This document shows, piece after piece, positions 16,041 to 24,079 of a stretch of DNA of 64,000 nt. Origin of the DNA: Streptococcus rubneri (GTDB taxonomy: Bacteria > Bacillota > Bacilli > Lactobacillales > Streptococcaceae); assembly GCF_004785935.1 (NCBI RefSeq), contig NZ_SRRP01000001.1, positions 868,001 through 932,000 of the forward strand, in the 5' to 3' direction. Every line of letters starts with the position of its first letter. Positions within the stretch are counted from its first letter, which is position 1. Under the pieces are notes generated by a model. It did no database searches. It worked only from the letters and a program-made list of their open reading frames with translations, and was not told the origin of the DNA. Both the position numbers and the translations under genes were made by a program.

Positions 16041-16068
16041 CATTTTGTTGGTTTTTCGCGCAAAAAAA
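16041..16068. repeat. 28-bp direct repeat, right copy
   Basis: The stretch is identical over 28 bp to 14073-14100, 1968 bp away and in the same orientation. As on the left, the seven A residues abut a terminator hairpin. Confidence 0.85.
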
Positions 16069-16090
16069 GAACCTGGTCTGGTTCGTTTTT
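16062..16090 (-). terminator. Terminator of the Pyr_excise operon
   Basis: GAACC (16069-16073) pairs with GGTTC (16080-16084). On the minus strand seven T residues follow; on the plus strand GTTTTTC follows, so it may work both ways. Confidence 0.7.
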
Positions 16091-16091
16091 C

Positions 16092-16457
16092 TTAATCTAA
16101 ATGGATCCCTTTTTCTGCTAGGTTGTCTAGGCATTCTTGGAGGTAAGTAGCCTGGTGCTCGGGATAGATGGGGGTACTCAAAGATTCCTCTTCTAGTTCT
16201 GGATAGGCTGGGCAGGTCTTGCCACGGTAGGTCGACTCCCACCACTCTGGGCTGACCTTGTAGCCACGAGCGGTCATCTCCTCCATGATCAGGCGGTGAT
16301 AGGCATAGAGACGATAGGGCGAGCAGTCAAAGACATAGTTGACCGTCGCGTGCTTCTTGCCCCAGCCATTGCCTCGAAGGGCGCAGCATTCCCGGTGTTG
16401 GCCCAGGAGCTGGGGACGAGGGAGTTTGGGAATCAAGTCTTGGTGCCAGAGTCTCAT
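16092..16457 (-). CDS. Pyrimidine dimer DNA glycosylase family protein (TIGR02328-like)
   Basis: The 121 residues begin MRLWHQDLIPKLPRPQLLGQ and continue HRECCALRGNGWGKKHATVNYVF, the hallmark of the Pyr_excise/TIGR02328 family related to T4 endonuclease V. Members are thought to remove UV-damaged bases or cleave at abasic sites, but the bacterial branch is poorly characterised. The Arg/Glu pair in HREC is the likely equivalent of the conserved contact region of endonuclease V. The start codon directly follows the stop of the DUF1722 gene, so the two form an operon. Confidence 0.8.
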   Translation of the reverse strand: MRLWHQDLIPKLPRPQLLGQHRECCALRGNGWGKKHATVNYVFDCSPYRLYAYHRLIMEEMTARGYKVSPEWWESTYRGKTCPAYPELEEESLSTPIYPEHQATYLQECLDNLAEKGIHLD

Positions 16458-16835
16458 CTATTGACCTCCTAGTAGCGTCGAGTCTTGTAAGTAGCGATTC
16501 GGGTAGCGCTCAAGGAGGGTTTGGATCCCCTTGATCAGATCCTCTTGGCTAGCTTGGCCATGCTGGTACTTCTCAAGTAGCAACATAAAGTCCGCCTTTT
16601 CCTCAGGAGTCGCCTGCTTTTTGAAATAGCCCCAGATATGCTGAAAGGCATTGGAGACCTGGCCACGATTTTCCGGCAGGGCTAGCGCTTGCTGGATCAA
16701 GCCTTCGACGTGGCTGACCTCTACCTGGTCTTGCTTGAGGTATTCCCGGATTTCCTTGTAGAGATTACTGGAACGACTGAGCACCAGGTATTTATTTTTC
16801 GCCCATAGGACTTGACAGTGATGTTTTTGATCCAC
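16458..16835 (-). CDS. DUF1722 (YbgA-type) protein
   Basis: The 125-residue product matches the DUF1722 pattern: LWAKNKYLVLSRS near the N-terminus, then NAFQHIWGYFKKQAT, EKADFMLLLEKYQHG and a C-terminal RYPNRYLQDSTLLGG. In Escherichia coli the relative YbgA is encoded beside the photolyase gene. Here the gene precedes a pyrimidine-dimer glycosylase family gene, again linking DUF1722 to UV damage. The biochemical role is unknown. Confidence 0.75.
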   Translation of the reverse strand: MDQKHHCQVLWAKNKYLVLSRSSNLYKEIREYLKQDQVEVSHVEGLIQQALALPENRGQVSNAFQHIWGYFKKQATPEEKADFMLLLEKYQHGQASQEDLIKGIQTLLERYPNRYLQDSTLLGGQ

Positions 16836-16903
16836 TCTTGTCTCCTTTTGATCTTCTCTATAAATAGTCCTCCCATTATACCATGGAAATGAGTTAAGTC
16901 ATA

Positions 16904-17084
16904 AAAAGAGAGTGGGACAGAAATCGATAATTCGTTAGAATTCGATTTCGTCGTCCCACCTCCGCACAGTTGAGTAGGGCTGTAAAAGCTGATGAAATCA
17001 GCGTAGTAGAGCCCACTCAACCACTGCGTCTTGCTCGATAATCCGAAGACAATTGAGAGGCTAGGACTTTTGTCCTAGCCTCTT
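16904..17084 (-). repeat. ~180-bp structured intergenic repeat, copy B (inverted)
   Basis: This is the reverse complement of copies A and C. Its outer hairpin is improved here to an 11-bp perfect stem (GAGGCTAGGAC/GTCCTAGCCTC, 17056-17081) followed by TTTCTC on the plus strand. It lies between the Rpn-type gene and the DUF1722 gene. Confidence 0.85.
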
Positions 17085-17119
17085 TCTCTCCTCTCTATCT
17101 ATCAAAGGGAGGCTTTTAA

Positions 17120-18049
17120 CTATTCTATCTGCTCTTCACTTAAATAGGTATACTGTTGGACATCCTCAGTGCTAAAGCCATTGGCCAAGAGCTCTTGGGC
17201 GATACGAAGGGTAGCTTCTTCCCGTCCTTGTTCTAACCCCTGCATTCTTCCTTGTTCTAAACCTTGTTCTAATGCAATCTTGCCAGCTTCTTCCTTGGTT
17301 TCTTTGAGCAAGGTTTCCATACACATATTCCAGTTTTCTCTGAGGCGGATGCGTTCATCTATCATGTCTTTTTCCTCCTTGGTCCAATTGGATGGGATTA
17401 AGAGTGACTCTGCTTGTTCGATCACCTGATCAGGTTGATGGCTAAAAGGATGATTCCCGAAGAATTCTAGCCACTGTTGCAATGGATCACTCACTTGCGT
17501 CCCTCTACTTTCATTATACTTGTCCAATTCTAAAAAGGCAAGTCGCAATAGATTATGACGCTGATTCCCCTTGCTATTGGACAGTAAGGGACCACCATGG
17601 ATGGCATGACGCACTTCATAAACATTTACAGGAGAAGCCTCATCAGGGAAAATACTTTTCTCCAAAATCGCAATCCCATAGACTGGAACCAGATCCTCGT
17701 ACATCTGATGAGTTTTGCCTTTCTTCCGTTTCTTTCGGACATTTTCAATCAACTGGTTGGCCAGATAATAATAAAAACGATTGACAAAATACTCCTGCTT
17801 CATGACTTGAATCTCAATAATGACTTCTAGGCCTGTATCCAATTTGGCCCGCACATCTACAGAAGTTTCAAATGGGAAATCTCCTAGGAAACCTTGTTCA
17901 TGGATTTGATTGCCTTCTAAGATTTCTACCGAGCGGATGGATAAGTCCAGGACCTCTTGGATAAATTTTGCAGTGACATCTGGAAGACTAAAAATTTTCT
18001 TCGCAATCAGATCCAGAGTAGGTGAAATATGGGGATGGCGTTTGCGCAT
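17120..18049 (-). CDS. Rpn-family PD-(D/E)XK nuclease / putative transposase
   Basis: The 309-residue protein matches the PDDEXK_2 group: SPTLDLIAKKIF at the start, the nuclease core SVDVRAKLDTGLEVIIEIQV (Asp about 63, Glu-Ile-Gln about 77), then YYLANQLIENVRKKR. Rpn proteins are DNA endonucleases that promote RecA-independent recombination and often carry variable C-terminal tails. The tail here has a Glu-Gln-Gly repeat (GLEQGRMQGLEQGREEA), typical of the family and prone to repeat-length change. AAAAGGAGGAAAAA is an excellent ribosome binding site. A cin-box-like sequence lies upstream. Confidence 0.85.
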   Translation of the reverse strand: MRKRHPHISPTLDLIAKKIFSLPDVTAKFIQEVLDLSIRSVEILEGNQIHEQGFLGDFPFETSVDVRAKLDTGLEVIIEIQVMKQEYFVNRFYYYLANQLIENVRKKRKKGKTHQMYEDLVPVYGIAILEKSIFPDEASPVNVYEVRHAIHGGPLLSNSKGNQRHNLLRLAFLELDKYNESRGTQVSDPLQQWLEFFGNHPFSHQPDQVIEQAESLLIPSNWTKEEKDMIDERIRLRENWNMCMETLLKETKEEAGKIALEQGLEQGRMQGLEQGREEATLRIAQELLANGFSTEDVQQYTYLSEEQIE

Positions 18050-18106
18050 CTTTTTCCTCCTTTTACATTCTTAATAAGGGAGAACCAACTCCTCCCTCAC
18101 TTATAT

Positions 18107-18114
18107 CATTCGTA
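18107..18114 (-). promoter_or_regulatory. Cin-box-like element before the Rpn-type gene
   Basis: The minus strand reads TACGAATG preceded by a T-run, one mismatch from the streptococcal SigX (ComX) box TACGAATA. It lies about 58 bp upstream of the start. The adjacent GATATAAG could instead act as a sigma-A -10. Confidence 0.3.
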
Positions 18115-18132
18115 AAAAGATTCGCTCCCACG

Positions 18133-18165
18133 AAAAAAAGCCTGAGCCAACGCTCAGACTTTTTT
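18133..18165 (-). terminator. Bidirectional terminator after the ABC exporter operon
   Basis: GCCTGAGC (18140-18147) pairs with GCTCAGAC (18152-18159) and is flanked by A7 on the left and T6 on the right, so it ends the exporter operon on the minus strand. Confidence 0.8.
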
Positions 18166-18166
18166 G

Positions 18167-20035
18167 TTAATCAATTTCTAGGCCACCGGTGTAGAGGCGG
18201 TGATAAGTCCCGCGTTCTGCCATCAAGGAAGCGTGGTTGCCTCGCTCGATGATGCGTCCCTTGTCCATGACCATGATCACGTCCGAGTTGACGATGGTTG
18301 AGAGACGGTGGGCGATGACAAAGACAGTCCGTCCTGCCATCAGGCGATCCATCCCCTCTTGGACCATCTTCTCTGTCCGTGAATCGATCGAGGAAGTTGC
18401 TTCATCAAGGATCAAGACCGGCGCATTGGCCAAGGCAGCACGCGCAATGGCGATCAGCTGACGTTGACCGTTGGATAGACCGGCTCCATCATCGCTCAAG
18501 ACGGTATCGTAGCCTTGGTCCAAATGTTTGACGAAGGAGTCTACATTGGCAATGCGGGCTGCTTCCAGAATTTCCTCCCGGGTCGCATCTGATCGACCAT
18601 AGGCGATATTTTCTGCGATGGTTCCAGTGAAGAGATGGGTATCCTGCAAGACGATCCCTAGCGAGCGACGGAGTGAAGCCTTCTCGATCAGCTTCACATC
18701 GATCCCATCATAGGTGATAGATCCTGATTGGATATCGTAGAAACGGTTGATCAAGTTGGTAATGGTGGTCTTTCCTGCTCCTGTCGCGCCGACAAAGGCC
18801 ACTTTTTGCCCCTTGTCCGCATAGAGGTTGATATCGTAGAGGATTTGGTTCTTCTCATTGTAGGAGAAGTCTACATTGGTAAAGACGACATTTCCGACCA
18901 GTTTGACCAGTTCGTAGTCGCCGTTTTCCCGAGGGTGTTTCCAAGCCCAGAGGTTGGTCTTCTTATCAGTGATGATCATGCGACCATCGACCTCTTCATA
19001 GTTGACCAAGGTGACTTTTCCCTCATCCACTTCGACTTCTTCATCCAAGAGATCGAAAATCCGATCTCCCCCAGCCAGAGCCATGAGGACAAAGTTCAAC
19101 TGTTGCGATACTTGGGTGATTGGTCCGTTGAAGGAACGGTTGAGCTGGAGAAAGGCCATGAGGCCACCAATGGTGAGCCCACTAATGCCATTCAAGGCGA
19201 AGATCCCTCCGACCAGTGAGGTCAAGACGAAGGAGACATTTCCCAGGTTCCCCAAGACAGGCATCAAGACATTGGCATAGCGGTTGGCCTGATAAGAAGA
19301 TTCAAAGAGTTGGTCATTGATCCGCTCAAAGGCTTCAATGCTCTCTTCTTCATGCACGAAGGCCTTGACCACCTTTTGACCAGACATCATCTCTTCGATA
19401 AAGCCATTTTCAATCCCTAGGTTCTTTTGTTGGTCAGCGAAATAGCGACCAGACTTACCAGAGATTTCCTTGATGACATAGGCCATGACTCCGACCATCG
19501 AAAGAACGAGAAGGAAAAGGAGAGGGCTGATCATGATCATGCTGACGGCTACACCGATGATGGTGATGGCAGACTGCAAGAGCTGAGGGATAGACTGCTC
19601 GATTGCTTGGCGAAGAGCGTCAATATCATTGGTGTAGATTGACATGATATCCCCGTGCTGGTGGGTATCAAAGTACTTGACAGGGAGCTTTTGCATGCGG
19701 GCAAAGAGCTGGTTTCGTAGAGAGCGCAGGGTATCCTGAGACACTGTCGACATAATGAGGGAGAAACCATAGTTGGCCAAAACTCCCACCACTCCAATCA
19801 CAGCCAGTGTCGATAAGAAAGTTAAGAGGGGTCCAAAATCCTTGCTTCCTGAATCCAACATGGGTTGGATGTATTGGTCCACCAAGGCCCGGATAGAGGA
19901 CGTGATATAGACCGTGGAGAGGGAGGCTGTTACGATGAGGGCAGCTGCTAAAAGAAGGACGAACTTATACTGTTTCCACATATAGTCTAGCAAGCGTACG
20001 AGAGAGTCCCAGCTAGCTTTTTTCTTATTCTTCAT
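18167..20035 (-). CDS. Heterodimeric ABC exporter, catalytic half (BmrD/LmrD-like)
   Basis: The start at 20035 follows AAGGAGG; the longer frame to 20092 is in the previous gene. The 622 residues contain six transmembrane helices (to about 320) and an ATPase domain with Walker A GATGAGKTTI, Walker B VLILDEATS with the catalytic Glu, and H-loop FVIAHRLSTI. The signature is LSNGQ instead of LSGGQ. An insertion of about 50 residues (LWAWKHPRENGDYELVK region) lies before the ATPase, as in BmrD/LmrD-type subunits. It pairs with the next gene to form a multidrug or lipid exporter; the substrate is not known. Confidence 0.9.
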   Translation of the reverse strand: MKNKKKASWDSLVRLLDYMWKQYKFVLLLAAALIVTASLSTVYITSSIRALVDQYIQPMLDSGSKDFGPLLTFLSTLAVIGVVGVLANYGFSLIMSTVSQDTLRSLRNQLFARMQKLPVKYFDTHQHGDIMSIYTNDIDALRQAIEQSIPQLLQSAITIIGVAVSMIMISPLLFLLVLSMVGVMAYVIKEISGKSGRYFADQQKNLGIENGFIEEMMSGQKVVKAFVHEEESIEAFERINDQLFESSYQANRYANVLMPVLGNLGNVSFVLTSLVGGIFALNGISGLTIGGLMAFLQLNRSFNGPITQVSQQLNFVLMALAGGDRIFDLLDEEVEVDEGKVTLVNYEEVDGRMIITDKKTNLWAWKHPRENGDYELVKLVGNVVFTNVDFSYNEKNQILYDINLYADKGQKVAFVGATGAGKTTITNLINRFYDIQSGSITYDGIDVKLIEKASLRRSLGIVLQDTHLFTGTIAENIAYGRSDATREEILEAARIANVDSFVKHLDQGYDTVLSDDGAGLSNGQRQLIAIARAALANAPVLILDEATSSIDSRTEKMVQEGMDRLMAGRTVFVIAHRLSTIVNSDVIMVMDKGRIIERGNHASLMAERGTYHRLYTGGLEID

Positions 20036-21773
20036 CTGCTTGTCCTCCTTTCCCTTGGGTTTGCATGTCATAGACTTCACGGTAGATGGCATTGCTCTCG
20101 ATCAGTTCTTGGTGACTACCGATCGCATCGATCTTCCCATCATTCATGACCACGATCCGATCTGCATCTTGGATAGAAGAGATCCGTTGCCCAATGATGA
20201 TCTTGGTCGTGTCCTTGAGACTAGTCGCTAGACCTTGACGGATCAGACTATCCGTTTTGGTATCGACAGCTGAGGTCGAATCATCCAAGATCAAGATCTT
20301 CGGATTCATCAAGAGAGCGCGGGCGATACAGAGACGTTGGCGCTGACCACCTGAGACATTGGCCCCACCACGTTCGATCATGGTATCATAGCCATCCTTA
20401 AAGTTCTGGATAAATTCATCCGCTTGAGCGATCTTACAAACTTCTATGATTTCTTCATCCGTCGCGTTCTTATTTCCCCAGCGCATATTTTCCTTGATGG
20501 TACCAGAGAAAAGGACATTGGTCTGAAGCACCATGGCAACTTGCTTGCGCAAATAGTCTAGATCATAGTTTCGCACATCCTGACCAGCTACCTTGACACT
20601 ACCAGACTCTACATCATAGAGACGAGGGATGAGCTGGACTAGACTAGACTTACCAGAACCAGTCCCCCCAAGGATTCCGATCACTTCACCCGAGCGAATG
20701 CTGAGGTTGATATCGGACAAGACATGGGCCTTGTCGCCATTTTCGTCTGTGTAGGCGAAGTTCACATGGTCGAAGGTAATAGATCCATCTGCTACTTCTG
20801 TCAGACCATTTTCAGGAGAGACGATGGTTGACTCTGTCCCAAGGACTTCATTGATCCGCTCCACAGATGCCATAGAGATCGAGAGCATGACGAAGATCAT
20901 CATAAACATCATGAGAGACATGAGGATGGTCATGACATAGGCAAACATAGAGGTCAGCTCACCTGTCGTAAAGCTTCCAGCCACGATGAGTTGGGCACCG
21001 ATCCAAGAGATCAAGATAAAGGAAGCATACAAGGACAGCATCATGGCTGGACTACTCAAGATCACGATGCGAATGGCCTTCATGAACATGTTGTAGATCA
21101 AGCGAGAAGCCTTCTTAAACTTAACCGTCTCTTCTTCTTCCTTGACATAGGACTTGACCACGCGCATGTTGGTGATATTTTCCTGGATGCTATTGTTCAA
21201 GTTATCATAGGCCTCGAAGACCTTAGTAAAGAGTGGATAGACAATCTTAGTGATTACACCCAAAACCAGACCCAAGAAAAGAGTGATTCCGACAAAGATC
21301 ATGGCCATCTGCGGATTGATCAGATAGCTAGCAACAATGGCAAAAATCAAGTTAAGCGGTGCACGCACACAGATCCGGATGACCATCTGATAGGAGTTCT
21401 GCACATTGGTCACATCCGTCATCATGCGGGTTACTAGACCACCTGAGGAGAAGCTATCGATGTTTTCAAAGGAGAAGGTTTGGATCTTTTTAAAGATCGC
21501 CTTCCGTAGATTCTTAGCAAATCCGGCTGATGCAAAAGCCCCGTAGCGAGCCGACTGCATCCCACAGAAAAGAGAGAGAAAGGCGAAGACCAACATGAGG
21601 AGACCATAGGTCAGAACCGTGGTCATATCCCCCTTCTGAACCCCCTTGTCCAGAAGCGTCGCCATGATAAAGGGAATAGAAATCTCAAACATGACCTCAA
21701 ACACCATATAGAGTGAGGCTAGAACTGAGGGTTTCTTGTATTCCTTGATTTCAGCAATCAATGACTGAAGCAT
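20025..21773 (-). CDS. Heterodimeric ABC exporter, degenerate half (BmrC/LmrC-like)
   Basis: The 582-residue half-transporter has an N-terminal six-helix domain and an ATPase with intact Walker A (GGTGSGKSSL) and signature (VSGGQRQR). The residue after Walker B is Asp (LILDDSTS) and the H-loop His is Gln (IIIGQRISSI). So its own ATP site is degenerate and pairs with the LSNGQ signature of the partner, while the partner's Walker site pairs with this intact signature. That is the classic asymmetric heterodimer. TAGGAGG precedes the start. The two genes overlap by 11 bp. Confidence 0.9.
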   Translation of the reverse strand: MLQSLIAEIKEYKKPSVLASLYMVFEVMFEISIPFIMATLLDKGVQKGDMTTVLTYGLLMLVFAFLSLFCGMQSARYGAFASAGFAKNLRKAIFKKIQTFSFENIDSFSSGGLVTRMMTDVTNVQNSYQMVIRICVRAPLNLIFAIVASYLINPQMAMIFVGITLFLGLVLGVITKIVYPLFTKVFEAYDNLNNSIQENITNMRVVKSYVKEEEETVKFKKASRLIYNMFMKAIRIVILSSPAMMLSLYASFILISWIGAQLIVAGSFTTGELTSMFAYVMTILMSLMMFMMIFVMLSISMASVERINEVLGTESTIVSPENGLTEVADGSITFDHVNFAYTDENGDKAHVLSDINLSIRSGEVIGILGGTGSGKSSLVQLIPRLYDVESGSVKVAGQDVRNYDLDYLRKQVAMVLQTNVLFSGTIKENMRWGNKNATDEEIIEVCKIAQADEFIQNFKDGYDTMIERGGANVSGGQRQRLCIARALLMNPKILILDDSTSAVDTKTDSLIRQGLATSLKDTTKIIIGQRISSIQDADRIVVMNDGKIDAIGSHQELIESNAIYREVYDMQTQGKGGQADEE

Positions 21774-21788
21774 AGATACCTCCTAAAA

Positions 21789-21800
21789 TACTAGTTAGTA
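21789..21800. promoter_or_regulatory. Operator-like palindrome TACTA-N2-TAGTA, start-proximal
   Basis: TACTAGTTAGTA is a perfect palindrome apart from its 2-bp centre. It lies 15 bp before the exporter start codon and matches the site at 21939-21950. Confidence 0.55.
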
Positions 21801-21938
21801 CAGTTTTCGTTAGCAAGACGTCCATTTCCGAACAAAGAAACAGCTCTTCGGTCTGAAAAGGATCGTTCCTGCACAATAAAGTTAGAGAAACAGAAAGCGC
21901 CCTGACAGCGTGACTGTAGGGACGACTTTCGTTATTCA

Positions 21939-21975
21939 TACTATTTAGTATAGAGCAATATGGGAGAAAAATCAA
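21939..21975 (-). promoter_or_regulatory. Exporter promoter overlapped by a TACTA-N2-TAGTA palindrome
   Basis: On the minus strand TTGATT (21970-21975) and TATACT (21947-21952) are 17 bp apart. The palindrome TACTATTTAGTA (21939-21950) overlaps the -10. The paired sites suggest repression, possibly with DNA looping over the ~150-nt leader; no matching regulator gene is adjacent. Confidence 0.6.
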
Positions 21976-22058
21976 ACATTTAGTCATCCTCTCCACCGAA
22001 TATTCCGATTTAGCTATCTTGAAGGCCAGTTAGCTAAAGTTCTATTTAAACCGTATCT

Positions 22059-23822
22059 CTATTTACTGGTACTGAGAGATACCAAGCTTAAGAAGCGATC
22101 AAAGTAGGTCTTGTTCTTCTTCAAGTTTTTCTTCAGGCTTTGCGCCTCTGCTACTTCATCCGTGATGATTCCATCTACCGGCCGTTGAAGGTAGGCCGTT
22201 AACTTTTCTTCGTCATTGATGGTCCAGACATAGAGCTCTTTTTTCATCTCATGGGCCTGGGTTACCAAATCCTCCTGATAAGAAAAGTCTTCAATCGCAA
22301 AGAAGTCGACCGAGGTGTTTTCAAATTGTCCAAACTGAATCGGAATGACATAGCCAGTCTTAATCTCCGGAGCTTTCTTCTCCACCTTTTCCATCACCGA
22401 CAGATCCAAGGACATGGTTGGATAGTCCTTTTCAACTCCCAACTCCTTCATCTTTTGGACGAAGAGATCTACGTAATTCTCTGGTTCTGCACCGTAAGGT
22501 TTGAGCTCGACCAAGAGAGGCATCTTCAGCTCCTTGGCCCGGGTGACAAACTCCTCAAAGGAGGGGATATGACTGGTATGACCATCCTGTTGGATCTTCA
22601 ATCCCTGCACCTCAGCCAGGGTCATATCTTTGACATCCTTGTCCACTCCTGCCAAGCGTTTGAGATTGTAATCATGCATGACGACGAATTGATGGTCCTT
22701 GGTCAAGAGGATATCCATCTCGACATAGGAAGCCTTCTCCTTGGCAGCTGCCTCGAGTGCTTCGAGGGAATTCTCTACCCCCTTAGCCACATAGCCACGA
22801 TGGGCTACGATTTTTACCTGATCATTGACCTCTAAGGTCGCTAAATCAAATGCTGCCATCCCTGACTGAGCCAAGAGGAAAAGAAAGGTCAGGACAAAGA
22901 GGCCCTTCATCTTGCGAGAGCCTCGAGTCTTGATGACCGAGCTACTCGGAGCCTCACAGCCATTGTCCAGGATGATTCCCAAGGTTCCCAGTTTAGACAT
23001 GACAGAAAAGAGGAAAATATAGAGGCGGATCAAGACCAAAAAGATAGTCTGCACCCAGATATGCTGGCCCGTTTTGTCCAGCTGACTAGATGCAAAGACC
23101 AGGCCAAGGATCAAGAGAATACCCGTAACAGAAAGGATAAACTCAAAGGAGAAGATCCGCAAAATAAGGCGAATCCCACCTTTTTTGGTCATCTCCCAAC
23201 TCTTACGCATGGCAGCCCCAAAAGGCAACTCTTCAATCACGATATTGGGTACCGTATAGATGAGACGTAGATTGAGATAAATCAGAAGCAATTGAACTAT
23301 GAAGAGGCCGATGGCCCCAGCAGTCGTCTTGCTAAACTCCCCTGTGATAAAGTTCGGAATATAGAGACCGTCAGTCAGTGTTGAGCCAATGAAGAGACCC
23401 GCTACGGGCAGAGTCAGAACCATATAAAAGAGAAAATGCAACAGGTTCCAACCGCTAAAATCCTTTAAGCGACCAAAAGACTGGCGAAATACCTTTTTAA
23501 AAGACAGGTGCTGATCCGTACGAGACAGATAGATCAGGGCGATCATGGTCCGCATCTCCAGCATAAAGAGAAAGGCGAAGACGATGGCAAAGAGAATCAA
23601 AGCCACTAGACTCAGAGGATTGGTCAAGGTCGTGAGGATATTGTTCTTGTCAATGTTGGACTCACCCGATAAGAGGAGGGCCAGTTGAAAGACCCAACTC
23701 AAGGCCGCAGCTCCTATACCAACCACAAACTGCAAAAGGATCCCCACAGAGATGAAGGACCATTTATTACGCCAGATTAAGTAAAAGGCCCCCTTCAGGT
23801 CCTGCCAATAACTCCGTTTCAT
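22059..23822 (-). CDS. Membrane-anchored glycerophosphodiester phosphodiesterase
   Basis: The start at 23822 (MKRSYWQDLKGAF, after GGAAAGGGAATG) gives 587 residues; the longer frame runs back into the repeat. The N-terminal half has about seven to eight transmembrane segments (the GDPD-membrane domain), and the C-terminal half from about residue 335 is a GDPD TIM barrel: AHRGYVAKGVENSLEALEAA, then YVEMDILLTKDHQFVVMHD. These His and Glu/Asp residues bind the metal and attack glycerophosphodiesters such as deacylated lipids or teichoic acid fragments. The catalytic part should face outside. It appears to be a single-gene unit. Confidence 0.9.
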   Translation of the reverse strand: MKRSYWQDLKGAFYLIWRNKWSFISVGILLQFVVGIGAAALSWVFQLALLLSGESNIDKNNILTTLTNPLSLVALILFAIVFAFLFMLEMRTMIALIYLSRTDQHLSFKKVFRQSFGRLKDFSGWNLLHFLFYMVLTLPVAGLFIGSTLTDGLYIPNFITGEFSKTTAGAIGLFIVQLLLIYLNLRLIYTVPNIVIEELPFGAAMRKSWEMTKKGGIRLILRIFSFEFILSVTGILLILGLVFASSQLDKTGQHIWVQTIFLVLIRLYIFLFSVMSKLGTLGIILDNGCEAPSSSVIKTRGSRKMKGLFVLTFLFLLAQSGMAAFDLATLEVNDQVKIVAHRGYVAKGVENSLEALEAAAKEKASYVEMDILLTKDHQFVVMHDYNLKRLAGVDKDVKDMTLAEVQGLKIQQDGHTSHIPSFEEFVTRAKELKMPLLVELKPYGAEPENYVDLFVQKMKELGVEKDYPTMSLDLSVMEKVEKKAPEIKTGYVIPIQFGQFENTSVDFFAIEDFSYQEDLVTQAHEMKKELYVWTINDEEKLTAYLQRPVDGIITDEVAEAQSLKKNLKKNKTYFDRFLSLVSLSTSK

Positions 23823-23897
23823 CTCATTCCCTTTCCTTTCTTTTATTCCCTTAGAATAGCGGAAAAGCCCCTCCCTGTCAATGATTCTACAAGAAAA

Positions 23898-24077
23898 AGG
23901 CTGGGACAAAAGTCCTGGCCTCTCAATTGTCTTTAGATTGTCGAGCAAGACGCAGTAGTTGAGTGGGCTCTACTACGCTGATTTCATCAGCTTTTACAGC
24001 CCTACTCAACTGTGCGGAGGTGGGACGACGAAATCGAATTCTAACGAATTACCGATTTCTGTCCCACTCTCTTTTCT
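23898..24077 (+). repeat. ~180-bp structured intergenic repeat, copy C
   Basis: This copy is nearly identical to copy A (370-548) in the same orientation. It fills the gap between the glycerophosphodiesterase start and the stop of the FtsX-type permease, ending 2 bp before that stop. Confidence 0.85.
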
Positions 24078-24079
24078 AT

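Larger units (their letters stand above)
15728..16091. other. Intergenic region with two terminators and the right 28-bp repeat
   Basis: No gene is visible in these 364 bp. They hold a hairpin (AAGCACT...AGTGCTT, 15966-15996) followed on the minus strand by a T-rich run, the right copy of the 28-bp repeat and a second hairpin (16069-16084). A promoter for the small-gene cluster should lie in 15740-15950, but no convincing pair of boxes was found. Confidence 0.6.

Noticed and set aside
23823-23948. Longer N-terminus of the glycerophosphodiesterase
   Set aside because: The extra residues come from intergenic DNA and repeat copy C; MKRSYWQDLKG at 23822 has the RBS and leads directly into the membrane domain.
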